This document shows, piece after piece, positions 33,345 to 41,898 of a stretch of DNA of 64,000 nt (position 1 is its first letter; every line of letters starts with the position of its first letter). Position numbers and translations under genes: made by a program. This stretch comes from an uncultured Clostridia bacterium (lineage in GTDB: Bacteria; Bacillota; Clostridia; Christensenellales; CAG-917), in the NCBI GenBank assembly GCA_944363035.1, contig CALVTS010000005.1:1-64000 (forward strand), written 5' to 3'. The notes under the pieces are model-generated. The model did no database searches. It was not told the origin of the DNA and saw nothing but the letters and a program-made list of their open reading frames with translations.

Positions 33345-33653
33345 ATGGATATGGAATGCATACGGGAACGCGACGGACTGACATTTGTGTTCCACGGCGA
33401 CATCGACGAATACGCGTGCCGAACGCTGAGAGGCGAGATCGACGGCGAGATCGTGAAACGCTCTCCCTCCGTCGTGATCTTCGACCTTGGTGACGTGAGT
33501 TTCGTGGACAGCACGGGGCTCGGGCTCATTCTGGGCAGATACAAGAAACTGAGCGCCGCGGGCGGCGTCCTGCGGCTCAAAGACGTGCCGCAGCAAGTGG
33601 ACAAAGTGTTGCGCGCGAGCGGCGTATATTCCGTTGTGGAGAAGGTGAAATGA
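33345..33653 (+). CDS. spoIIAA: anti-sigma F factor antagonist SpoIIAA
   Basis: 102 residues (STAS domain). GAGGAGG at 33334-33340 decides the ATG at 33345. The phosphorylated serine lies in FVDSTGLGLILGRY. When dephosphorylated it binds SpoIIAB and frees sigma F in the forespore. Stop overlaps spoIIAB (ATGA). The operon is expected to use a sigma-H promoter; I could not assign one in the gap to the tRNA promoter. Confidence 0.94.
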   Translation: MDMECIRERDGLTFVFHGDIDEYACRTLRGEIDGEIVKRSPSVVIFDLGDVSFVDSTGLGLILGRYKKLSAAGGVLRLKDVPQQVDKVLRASGVYSVVEKVK

Positions 33654-34096
33654 ACACGGGAAATCATATGAAAATGCAGATCCCGGCATACGGGAAAAAC
33701 GAGAGTTTCGCACGCAACGCCGTGGCGGGATTCGCCGTCGAGTGTTCGCCCACGCTGAGCGAACTCAACGACATCAAAACCGCCGTGAGCGAAGCGGTGA
33801 CCAATGCGGTGGTGCACGCCTACGACGCTGAAAGCGAGGAAAACCTCATCGAGATCGCGGCGGACATCGACGAGGACAACACTCTTACGGTCAGCGTACG
33901 CGACTTCGGACGGGGGATAGAGGACGTGGCGGCGGCGCTCGAACCCTTTTTCACCACCCGACCCGAAGATGAAAGGAGCGGCATGGGATTCACGGTCATC
34001 GAGACGTTTATGGACGAGTTCAAGGTGGATTCCGCCGTCGGGAAAGGCACTACGGTGGTGATGCGCAAGAGGATCGGCAAAGATGCTGAGTCATGA
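33650..34096 (+). CDS. spoIIAB: anti-sigma F factor / serine kinase SpoIIAB
   Basis: 148 residues, GHKL ATPase fold: N box AVSEAVTNAVVHAY, G1 box VRDFGRGIED, and the GMGFTVIETFMDEF lid. Binds sigma F and phosphorylates SpoIIAA. Overlaps both neighbours, including 14 bases with sigF. Confidence 0.94.
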   Translation: MNTGNHMKMQIPAYGKNESFARNAVAGFAVECSPTLSELNDIKTAVSEAVTNAVVHAYDAESEENLIEIAADIDEDNTLTVSVRDFGRGIEDVAAALEPFFTTRPEDERSGMGFTVIETFMDEFKVDSAVGKGTTVVMRKRIGKDAES

Positions 34097-34793
34097 CGAG
34101 ACCATGGCGCTGATAGCCCGCGCGGGCGAGGGAGACGGCGACGCCAAAACGCGGCTCGTGGAGGAGAATCTTCCTCTCATCAGATCCGTTGTGAAGAAGT
34201 TCAAAGGGAGGTCGGAATACGACGACCTGATGCAACTCGGCTCAATCGGGTTCCTGAAAGCGGTCTCCAATTTCGATCCCTCCTACGGGGTGCGATTTTC
34301 CACATACGCCGTACCCATGATAATGGGTGAGATAAAGAGATTCCTGCGCGACGACGGCGCGGTGAAAGTGTCGCGCTGGGCGAGGGCTCTCGCGCAGAAG
34401 ATCGCGGCGTATACCGACGAACGCCTGAAAAACAATCTGCCGGAGCCCACGGTGGATGAGCTTGCCGAAAAATTCGGATGTGAGGCGGGCGACATCGTGT
34501 TCGCGCTGGATACGAGCAAATGCGTCGTCTCCCTCAACGAGAGCGGAGACGAGGACGGCACCCCGCTCGGGGACAGGATACCGGGGGCCGAAGCCCCCGA
34601 AGAGGACTTGGACGGCATCATGCTCCGCGACAGCATATCCGACCTTCCGGAAAGAGAGAAAAAGCTCATCATCCTGCGCTATTTCAGGGACAAGACGCAG
34701 AGCGAAGTTGCCGCCGAACTCGGGGTGTCCCAGGTGCAGGTGAGCAGGCTTGAAAGCAGGATACTCGCAAAGATCCGCGAAAAATTGGAGTGA
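34083..34793 (+). CDS. sigF: RNA polymerase sigma factor SigF (sporulation, forespore)
   Basis: 236 residues. Sigma region 2 (YDDLMQLGSIGFLKAV, RFSTYAVPMIMGEIKRFLRD), region 3 and region 4 (SEVAAELGVSQVQVSRLE) are all present. First compartment-specific sigma factor of the forespore. The GLU/Gly-rich linker before region 4 (PLGDRIPGAEAPEEDLDG) is typical of the SigF/SigG group, and context fixes it as SigF. Confidence 0.94.
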   Translation: MLSHDETMALIARAGEGDGDAKTRLVEENLPLIRSVVKKFKGRSEYDDLMQLGSIGFLKAVSNFDPSYGVRFSTYAVPMIMGEIKRFLRDDGAVKVSRWARALAQKIAAYTDERLKNNLPEPTVDELAEKFGCEAGDIVFALDTSKCVVSLNESGDEDGTPLGDRIPGAEAPEEDLDGIMLRDSISDLPEREKKLIILRYFRDKTQSEVAAELGVSQVQVSRLESRILAKIREKLE

Positions 34794-35040
34794 GCGCGCG
34801 ACGATGTCCTCTCCCTCTGAAAAGTCCGTGGCGATCAAAAAATATCCCGTCGAAAAGTTCCGAAAGCCCGCCCGAAATGAGAGCGCGGAGCAAATGCGCA
34901 TATAAAGCGGAATATAACCGCGATATCCGTTCACACTTATGGTGTGGACGTTTTTTATACCGAAAATCCCGAGACGCACGAAATTTTCTTCGAAAACGAG
35001 ACTCAGGAAGAGAGCGCGCGTCCCGAAAGGAAGTGAATGT

Positions 35041-35478
35041 ATGCTCGATAAATCCGACTATCGCGAATATGTTGCCAAAAACGCGCCGAGATCCCCGATG
35101 TTGCGTTCTCTTGTCGCGGCGTTTGTGGTGGGCGGGCTCATTTGCTGTATCGGCGAAGGGATAAAGGACGCCGTATCGGCAATTTTCCCCTCGATGACGG
35201 AGGAGGACGCGGGCGCATGGACGACGATAATACTCATCTTCATAGGCTCATTTCTCACCGCGATCGGGGTGTACGACAAGATAGGCAGATTTGCGGGCGG
35301 CGGCTCCATGATACCGATAACGGGATTTGCAAACTCCGTGGTCTCGCCCGCGTTGGAATACAACCGCGAGGGAGTGTTTTTCGGCATATGCGCGAAGATG
35401 TTTGTCATAGCCGGTCCCATCATAGTTTTCGGCGTGGTGGCGGGAATACTCGCGGGGACGGTAGGGCTTTTTGTATAG
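35041..35478 (+). CDS. spoVAC: stage V sporulation protein AC
   Basis: 145 residues, four hydrophobic segments (about 23-42, 60-78, 85-105 and 120-145), with the VAC signature GGGSMIPITGFANSVVSPA. Part of the membrane channel that moves dipicolinic acid into the forespore and out on germination. ATG at 35041 with AAGGAAG before it. The 247-bp gap from sigF holds no gene I trust; a sigma-F/G-like GCATA element near 34898 is only a weak candidate. Confidence 0.93.
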   Translation: MLDKSDYREYVAKNAPRSPMLRSLVAAFVVGGLICCIGEGIKDAVSAIFPSMTEEDAGAWTTIILIFIGSFLTAIGVYDKIGRFAGGGSMIPITGFANSVVSPALEYNREGVFFGICAKMFVIAGPIIVFGVVAGILAGTVGLFV

Positions 35479-35494
35479 CGAGGCGGTGTGAAGT

Positions 35495-36745
35495 ATGAAA
35501 CTCGGCAGACAAAGTTTTGTGAGCGACAGACCCGTGTATCTTTGCTCCTCTTATACGATAGTGGGACCGAAAGAGGGGGACGGCAATTTCGGAGAACTCT
35601 TCGACACCGTGCTGAAAGACGATCTGTGGGGGGAGCGCTCCTACGAAAAGGCGGAAAGCAAGATGCACAGAGAGGCGATACGCGGCGGGATATGCCTCGC
35701 GGGGCGCAGGCTTGACGAGATAGACCTCATGCTCGCGGGAGATCTCCTCAACGAACTCAGCGCGTCCGGGCTCGCTATGCGCTATTTCAAAGTGCCTTTC
35801 GCAGGGCTGTACAACGCCTGTTCCACATTCAGCGAAGGGATACTCCTCGGGACGGCGCTCATAGACGGCGGCGCGGCGAATACCGTCACTTGCTCGACAT
35901 CGAGCCACTTCGCCTCTGCGGAAAGACAGTATCGTTACCCTTTGGAACTCGGCAATCAGCGCACGCCCACCTCTCAATGGACGGTGACGGGCGCGGGATG
36001 CAGCGTATTGAGTTCGATAAGACCCACGGCGGAAGAGGACGCCGTGAACCGCGCCGACTTTTCCGAGAAGATGAAGTCCATGCGTGAAAATTGCCTCGAA
36101 TGCGCCAAAAACGAGGACTCCGAGCGCAAAAACGGAAAGGGGGACGAGGACGCGTTCCCGAGCACGGGAATGAGGTGGGCGGAAAGGATAAAACGCAAAA
36201 TACTGAAAAAACTGCGTCCCGACAGCGTCGCCGACCCCGTTTGCGACCCGAATTATAAGCGAAGCCGCGTCGTGAGGATATCGGGAGGCACTTTCGGCAA
36301 GGTGACCGACTTCGGCATAAACGACGAGAGCAACATGGGCGGCGCGATGGCGCCCGCCGCGGCGGACACTCTGCTTGCGCATCTGGCGGATACGGGGCGT
36401 TCGGTCGGGGACTACGACGCGATCTTCACGGGAGACCTTGGAAGATTCGGAAGCGAGGCTTTTGAGTACATCATGAAAAGGGAAGGGGTGACATTCCCCG
36501 GGAATCATCTGGACTGCGGAGCGCTGTTTTACAAACCCGAACAGGAGACCTTCCAGGGCGGGTCAGGCGCAGGATGCGTCAATACGGTGTTCAATTCCTA
36601 CATCGTAAAAAGATTGGAGAGCGGAGAATGGAAGAGGGTGCTCGTGCTGGCGACCGGCGCGCTGTTGAACAAAGACACCCCACTCCAAAAGGAGACGATA
36701 CCGGGTGTGAGCCACGCTTTCGTCGCCGAAAGCGAGCCTCTTTGA
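35495..36745 (+). CDS. spoVAD: stage V sporulation protein AD with an internal insertion
   Basis: 416 residues; Bacillus SpoVAD has about 338. The thiolase-like fold is recognisable at the start (GRQSFVSDRPVYLCSSYTIVG), around YNACSTFSEGILLG, and at GAAMAP-like GGAMAPAAADTLLAH and GSGAGCVNTVFNSYI. Between AGCSVLSSIRP and VRISGGTFGKVTDFGI there is an extra charged segment of ~75 residues (about 175-250) rich in Lys, Arg, Glu and Asp. SpoVAD binds dipicolinate beside SpoVAC/VAE. The insertion keeps the frame and does not touch the conserved motifs. Confidence 0.92.
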   Translation: MKLGRQSFVSDRPVYLCSSYTIVGPKEGDGNFGELFDTVLKDDLWGERSYEKAESKMHREAIRGGICLAGRRLDEIDLMLAGDLLNELSASGLAMRYFKVPFAGLYNACSTFSEGILLGTALIDGGAANTVTCSTSSHFASAERQYRYPLELGNQRTPTSQWTVTGAGCSVLSSIRPTAEEDAVNRADFSEKMKSMRENCLECAKNEDSERKNGKGDEDAFPSTGMRWAERIKRKILKKLRPDSVADPVCDPNYKRSRVVRISGGTFGKVTDFGINDESNMGGAMAPAAADTLLAHLADTGRSVGDYDAIFTGDLGRFGSEAFEYIMKREGVTFPGNHLDCGALFYKPEQETFQGGSGAGCVNTVFNSYIVKRLESGEWKRVLVLATGALLNKDTPLQKETIPGVSHAFVAESEPL

Positions 36746-36934
36746 GGGGAGGGAAGTACTCTCGATAATGCCGAAAAGTATTATACTTTAAGCCGAATAT
36801 GAGAATACTTTTGAGAAAAAGCCTACTGTTTGCTGAAATATCTCAGAAAAAACAGATGGGACGTGGCGGAGAAGTGAAACTTGAATTTCGTCAGACGGAA
36901 AGAGGACCGTCTCTCGGACATTGAGGGAGAAAGA

Positions 36935-37306
36935 ATGGAAACTTTTCTCGATTATCTGAAAGTGTTCGCCGTGGGCGGAGGATTGTGCGCGGTAGGACAA
37001 CTGCTCATCAACAAGACGGGGATGTCTTCGGCGCGCATACTCGTGCTTTTCATGCTCCTGGGACTTGTCACGGAACTCGTCGGCGCATTTTCCTATATCA
37101 AGGGATTTGCGTCGTCGGGGGTGACCGTGCCCATCACGGGGTTCGGGAGCAATCTCGCAAAGGGCGCGATGCAGGGCGCGAAAGAGGGAGGGGTCCTCGG
37201 AGCGGTCGGCGGAGGACTGAAAGCGGCGGCGCCGGGGATCTCCGCCGTGATACTTTTCGGTTTTCTTTTCGCGCTGATATTCAGGTCCAAGAGCAAGAAG
37301 ATATGA
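36935..37306 (+). CDS. spoVAE: stage V sporulation protein AE
   Basis: 123 residues. The ATG at 36935 follows GAGGGAG; a TTG at 36881 could add 18 residues but has a weaker site. Four hydrophobic segments and the VPITGFGSNLAKGAMQGAK signature shared with SpoVAC. Completes the VAC-VAD-VAE unit. The 190-bp gap after spoVAD contains no other gene that I can support. Confidence 0.92.
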   Translation: METFLDYLKVFAVGGGLCAVGQLLINKTGMSSARILVLFMLLGLVTELVGAFSYIKGFASSGVTVPITGFGSNLAKGAMQGAKEGGVLGAVGGGLKAAAPGISAVILFGFLFALIFRSKSKKI

Positions 37307-37342
37307 GATGAAGAAGATGCGGTGCTATCTCATATTCTTTTT
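37297..37342 (+). terminator. terminator after spoVAE
   Basis: The stem GAAGATATGAGAT with ATCTCATATTCT (37297-37309 with 37326-37337) includes the spoVAE stop codon and is followed by a run of T. Confidence 0.65.
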
Positions 37343-37385
37343 TTAGGTCGGATATACCGCCGATTTTAGGTCGGATATACCGCCG
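37341..37385 (+). repeat. 22-bp tandem duplication
   Basis: TTTTAGGTCGGATATACCGCCG occurs at 37341-37362 and again at 37364-37385, each containing the imperfect palindrome CGG-ATATA-CCG. It lies between the spoVAE terminator and the end of yunB. Confidence 0.8.
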
Positions 37386-37413
37386 CGCCATGTCATGGCG
37401 AGTTACACTCCGT

Positions 37414-38082
37414 TTACGGAGTGAGATCCAAAAACCCGCCGTTTTCCATGGCTTGTCCGAAGTAAAATTCGGGCACATCGCCCACGATCAGGTTTTCCGC
37501 CACCAGCACCTCGGCGGTCACGGTGATGGTAGGCTCGTCGATGGGGGTGATTATGTTTATGACCGCCTGCACGTCGATGTATATCTTGTGCAAAGTCTGA
37601 TTTATGCCCGCAGAGGTGAAATAGCTCACGAAATCGCAGAGGGCGGAGCCTATCGGCATGACGCTTATCGTGACCTCGGGACCTATGCCCATGAGGAGAG
37701 CCAGACCCGTGAATGTACCTATCGGTATGGATATCTCCCTCAATCCCAACTCGTCCAGGTTTGCCTGCGCGAGATTTGCTATCTCCCTGGCGACCATGTT
37801 TATCTCGGGGGAGTTTGCCTGCACCATTTCCACATTTCCCGCATCGTCGCGCACCACGCTGAAAAGTTCTTCGTAGTCAAGTCCGCCGCCTACCACCGCG
37901 CTGACTGCAAGGTTTACGGAATTGGTGCACATCGCGCGCACCTCGGCGACCGCGCTCCCCATGACGGTAGGCACGATATTGCTCCTGAAATAGACGGTAC
38001 AGAATATGAACGCCGCGATGAAGAGTATCATGGCGACGGCTACACGGATCATCCCGGGGCGCAGACGTCTGACGTTTTCCAC
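37414..38082 (-). CDS. yunB: sporulation protein YunB
   Basis: 222 residues. One N-terminal membrane segment (about 15-30), then an extracytoplasmic domain with the family run EISIPIGTFTGLALLMGIGP and VMPIGSALCDF. YunB is made in the mother cell during sporulation in Bacillus; its exact role is unknown. Converges on spoVAE. The start at 38082 has no strong ribosome site in view. Confidence 0.9.
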   Translation of the reverse strand: MENVRRLRPGMIRVAVAMILFIAAFIFCTVYFRSNIVPTVMGSAVAEVRAMCTNSVNLAVSAVVGGGLDYEELFSVVRDDAGNVEMVQANSPEINMVAREIANLAQANLDELGLREISIPIGTFTGLALLMGIGPEVTISVMPIGSALCDFVSYFTSAGINQTLHKIYIDVQAVINIITPIDEPTITVTAEVLVAENLIVGDVPEFYFGQAMENGGFLDLTP

Positions 38083-38382
38083 GCAATATTATATGCCGAA
38101 GAGCGGAAAGAGGACGACAAAAGCCCACCTCCGCGACCGCGTCGGAAAGGAAAAGGAAATATCCCGAAAAAAGGATGACGGTCATTTCCGAAAAGCATTC
38201 CTCTTCCTTTCTGCGAAGAGTCCTTTTCCTTGCGCTCTCCGATAGCGGGATAGGATGATAGAGAAAAGACCTCTCCTCGGACAAACGGGAGCATCTCCTC
38301 GTTGCGTCTTTCTCGAACGCGGGAGCGGCGAACTTTGAAAGATCCCTTTGCGCGGCTTTTTTTGCGCAAAGCCGAAGTTTTG

Positions 38383-38411
38383 TTGACTATTTTCCACGAC
38401 TTTGTTATCAT
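38383..38411 (+). promoter_or_regulatory. sigma-A promoter of pheST
   Basis: TTGACT (38383-38388), 17 bases, TATCAT (38406-38411); start near 38418. The leader of ~48 nt contains only a small GTGCG hairpin, so there is no T-box. The gap 38083-38382 holds G+C-rich and A-rich stretches and a hairpin at about 38354-38375, and no gene that I can support. Confidence 0.7.
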
Positions 38412-38465
38412 TGTCAAAGTTATTATCTTCGTGCGCCGACGTGCGCACGCATATACGGAGTTCAC

Positions 38466-39500
38466 ATGAAAGCACAGATCCAAAGCATCAAGCAAGCGGC
38501 TCTCGCCGCCGTAGAAGCGGCTTCGACCACGCAGGAACTCGGCGAGGTCAGAGTGCGTTTTCTCGGCAAGAGCGGAGAGATGACCTCCCTCATGAAAGGG
38601 CTGGGCGCGCTCTCCAAGGAAGAGCGTCCCGAGATGGGCAAGGTCATGAACGAGGCGAGGACGGAGATAGAATCCGCCCTGGAAAAGAAGATAGCGGAGG
38701 TCAACGCCCGCGAAAAGGCGGAGAGGCTCGCCGCCGAAGCGGTGGACGTAACTCTCCCCGGCAAAAAGCCCGCGCGCGGCACTCTTCACCCGATAACCAG
38801 GGTGAGAGAGGACATCGTTAAGGTCTTTCTCGGCATGGGGTTCGAGGTGGCGGAAGGTCCAGAAATAGAGAGCGACCTTTACAATTTCCAGCTCCTCAAC
38901 GTCCCGAAAGATCATCCCGCACGCGATATGCAGGACACTTTCTACGTCAACGATTCTTACGTGCTCCGCACGCACACCTCTCCCATGCAGGCGCGCATGA
39001 TGACCACGCGCAAACCTCCCATCCGAGTCGTCATACCCGGGAGAGTGTACCGCTCTGACGACGACGCGTCCCATAGCCCCATCTTCCACCAGATAGAGGG
39101 GCTGGCGATAGACAAACACATCACCCTCGGAGACCTCGAAGGCTGCCTCACCGCGTTCGCGCAACAGATGTTTTCCCGGGACACGCAGATAAGACTGCGT
39201 CCCTCCTATTTCCCCTTCACCGAACCCTCCGTGGAGGTGGACGTCACCTGCGCCATATGCGGCGGTAAAGGATGCAGAGTGTGCAAAGGCACGGGCTGGG
39301 TTGAGATACTCGGCGCGGGCGTGGTCAATCCCACGGTGCTGGATATGTGCGGAATCGACAGCAAGGTGTACGGCGGATTCGCTTTCGGGCTCGGGCTCGA
39401 ACGCATAGCGATGATAAAATACGGCATCCCCAACATCAAACTCTTTTACGAAAACGACGTCAGATTTTTAAGACAATTCAACGGGGAGGTGGAAAAATAA
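38466..39500 (+). CDS. pheS: phenylalanine-tRNA ligase alpha subunit
   Basis: 344 residues. N-terminal coiled coil (~1-85) that contacts tRNA, then the class II synthetase core: motif 2 (RVYRSDDDASHSPIFHQ), a zinc-like CAICGGKGCRVCKGTGW loop typical of Bacillota PheS, and motif 3 GFAFGLGLERIAM. Stop overlaps pheT by one base. Confidence 0.97.
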   Translation: MKAQIQSIKQAALAAVEAASTTQELGEVRVRFLGKSGEMTSLMKGLGALSKEERPEMGKVMNEARTEIESALEKKIAEVNAREKAERLAAEAVDVTLPGKKPARGTLHPITRVREDIVKVFLGMGFEVAEGPEIESDLYNFQLLNVPKDHPARDMQDTFYVNDSYVLRTHTSPMQARMMTTRKPPIRVVIPGRVYRSDDDASHSPIFHQIEGLAIDKHITLGDLEGCLTAFAQQMFSRDTQIRLRPSYFPFTEPSVEVDVTCAICGGKGCRVCKGTGWVEILGAGVVNPTVLDMCGIDSKVYGGFAFGLGLERIAMIKYGIPNIKLFYENDVRFLRQFNGEVEK

Positions 39501-41893
39501 TGCTCGCACCCATTTCTTGGCTCAAAGATTACGTTGACATCAACGTCTCTCCCGAAAAGCTCGCTGAAAAACTCGTTGCGATAGGCTTTGAGGTGGAGGG
39601 GATAGAATATCAGGCGAAAAAAGCCTCCCTCGTCAAGACCTGCAAGCTGGTCTCGGTGGAGAAGCATCCCGCAGCGGACAGGCTCCGCGTGGCGCAGACG
39701 GACATAGGCGGCAAGGTCATACAGGTGGTCACCAACGTCCCCGTTGAGGGCGGCGAATACACTGCGGTGGCTCTTGACGGCGCAGTGCTCGCAGACGGTC
39801 ACGAGATAAAGCGCGGCGAACTCAGGGGAGTGCTCTCTGAGGGGATGCTTTGCGGCCCCGAAGAGATAGGGATGTCCGCCTCCGACATAGACGGACAAAA
39901 GGAGGGGGATATCCTCCGTTTTCCCGAAGGCACCGAGCTCGGACAGGACGCGGCAACGGCGCTAGGATTCGACGACGTGATACTCGACGTCTCCGTCACC
40001 GCGAACCGCCCCGACTGCAACAGCATATACAAACTTGCAAAGGAAGTCGCGGTCGCGCTTGACACCACCTGCCGCGAGCCCGAGATAAAATATACCGTCA
40101 CGGACGCGGACGTGAACGACATCGTGAGCGTCAGGGTGGAAAACAGCAAACTCTGCCCAAGATATATGGCGGCGGCTGTGAAAAACGTGAAGATCTTTCC
40201 CTCTCCCGAAAAGATGCGTATGCGTCTGCGCGCCGTGGGCATCCGTCCCATCAACAACATCGTTGACATCACCAACTACGTGCTCACCGAGATAGGACAG
40301 CCCATGCACGCTTTCGACCTGAGATATCTCTCGGGCGGGAAGATAGTCGTCCGCAACGCCCGCGAGGGCGAACACATCGTCACTCTCGACGGCAAGGACA
40401 ACGTGATGACCTCCTCCATGCTCGCCATCTGCGACGCCGAAAAGCCCGTCGCGGTCGCGGGAGTCATGGGCGGGGAGCACAGCGGGATACAGCCCGACAC
40501 CTCCACGATAATCTTCGAATCCGCAAAATTCGCACGCGACAGCATACGCCGCACCTCAAGAGCGCTCAATCTGCGTTCGGACAGCTCCGCCCGCTACGAA
40601 AAGGGCATAGACTTCGCTTCTCAGGAATACGGCTTGAAGCGCGCCCTCACTCTCATTGCCGAGACGGGCAGCGGAGAGATAGCGAGCGGTTTCGTGGACG
40701 TCAAAGTGGAGCATGACGAGATAAGGGATGTGGAATTCACCACCGCCGAGATCTCCCGCATCCTTGGATGCGCCGTCCCGGAGCGCAGGCTCATCTCCAT
40801 ACTCTTAAAGCTCGGCATCCCCGTCACGAAAAAAGAGGGGAAGACGCTTGTGGCGCACGTCCCGGACGCCCGTTCGGACATCGACGGCGTAAACGACATC
40901 GCGGAAGAGTTCATCAGAGTGTACGGCTATTCTCACATCAAGCCCACTCTCTTCGCGCACTCCGTGCTCACGCGCGGCGGAGTGCCTGCCGACATCGCTT
41001 TCCGCAACAAGGTGAAGGAGGAGCTCGCCGCCCTCGGGCTCAACGAGTGCATAACCTATTCTTTCACCTCTCCTTCCTTCGCGGACAAACTGCGCATACC
41101 CGCAGACAGCCCGTGGAGACGGTGGGTGGAACTTGTCAATCCTCTCGGCGAGGCGCTCAGCGTCATGCGCACCGTGCTCACGCACAGTATGCTGGAAGTG
41201 CTTTGCTTCAACGCGTCCCACTTCAACAAGAGCGCGGCGCTGTTCGAGATAGCAAAGACCTACCATCCTCACTCCCTGCCTCTTGCGGAGCTTCCCGAAG
41301 AGAGAGAAAAACTCGTCATAGGGATGTACGGCGGCGACGCGGACTATTTCGCCGCAAAAGGCGTCCTGGAAGGGCTTTTTGACGCTCTGCACGTAAGAGG
41401 GGAGTTCAAGGCATCCGACCTGCCCTTCCTGCACCCCGGGAGAGGCGCGGACGTGAGCGTGAACGGCAAAGTCATAGGCTATGTCGGGGAGATACATCCC
41501 GACGTCGCCGAGGAATACGACGCCGACGTGCGCCTCTATGCCGCAGAGCTCGACCTCAGGACCCTCTTCGAAGAGTGCAAAGGCGGGGCTACCTTCCGCG
41601 AATTTTCCAAATATCCTCCCGTGGAGCGTGACCTTGCCGTCGTCGTCGCCGAAAGTGTGACGGCGGGAGATATGATACGTTCCGTAGAGAACGCGGGAGC
41701 GAGATCTCTGCTTTCCGCCGAAGTATTCGACGTCTATCGCGGCGCGCAGGTGGGAGAGGGCTTGAAGAGCGTAGCCATGAGATTTTCTTTCTCATCCACA
41801 GAGCACACCCTCACGGAAGAGGAGATCGCGGGGGAGATGAAACTCATCCTCTCTGCTTTGGAGACCGCTTTCGACGCGAAGATACGCGCCTAA
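39500..41893 (+). CDS. pheT: phenylalanine-tRNA ligase beta subunit
   Basis: 797 residues, full length. The ATG at 39500 shares a base with the pheS stop; GGGGAGG lies upstream. N-terminal B1 and OB-fold tRNA-binding domain (~40-150), B3/B4 editing domain (~200-390, with the DITNYV and GGEHSG regions), B5 and the C-terminal ferredoxin-like anticodon domain (FSKYPPVERDLAVVV). Forms the alpha2beta2 enzyme with PheS. Confidence 0.97.
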   Translation: MLAPISWLKDYVDINVSPEKLAEKLVAIGFEVEGIEYQAKKASLVKTCKLVSVEKHPAADRLRVAQTDIGGKVIQVVTNVPVEGGEYTAVALDGAVLADGHEIKRGELRGVLSEGMLCGPEEIGMSASDIDGQKEGDILRFPEGTELGQDAATALGFDDVILDVSVTANRPDCNSIYKLAKEVAVALDTTCREPEIKYTVTDADVNDIVSVRVENSKLCPRYMAAAVKNVKIFPSPEKMRMRLRAVGIRPINNIVDITNYVLTEIGQPMHAFDLRYLSGGKIVVRNAREGEHIVTLDGKDNVMTSSMLAICDAEKPVAVAGVMGGEHSGIQPDTSTIIFESAKFARDSIRRTSRALNLRSDSSARYEKGIDFASQEYGLKRALTLIAETGSGEIASGFVDVKVEHDEIRDVEFTTAEISRILGCAVPERRLISILLKLGIPVTKKEGKTLVAHVPDARSDIDGVNDIAEEFIRVYGYSHIKPTLFAHSVLTRGGVPADIAFRNKVKEELAALGLNECITYSFTSPSFADKLRIPADSPWRRWVELVNPLGEALSVMRTVLTHSMLEVLCFNASHFNKSAALFEIAKTYHPHSLPLAELPEEREKLVIGMYGGDADYFAAKGVLEGLFDALHVRGEFKASDLPFLHPGRGADVSVNGKVIGYVGEIHPDVAEEYDADVRLYAAELDLRTLFEECKGGATFREFSKYPPVERDLAVVVAESVTAGDMIRSVENAGARSLLSAEVFDVYRGAQVGEGLKSVAMRFSFSSTEHTLTEEEIAGEMKLILSALETAFDAKIRA

Positions 41894-41898
41894 AAAAG

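Noticed and set aside
34790..35164. 124-residue plus-strand frame between sigF and spoVAC
   Set aside because: Ser/Arg-rich with no motif, overlaps spoVAC in another frame, and lacks a ribosome site.
38412..38465. T-box riboswitch before pheST
   Set aside because: The leader is only about 48 nt and has no specifier loop or T-box sequence.
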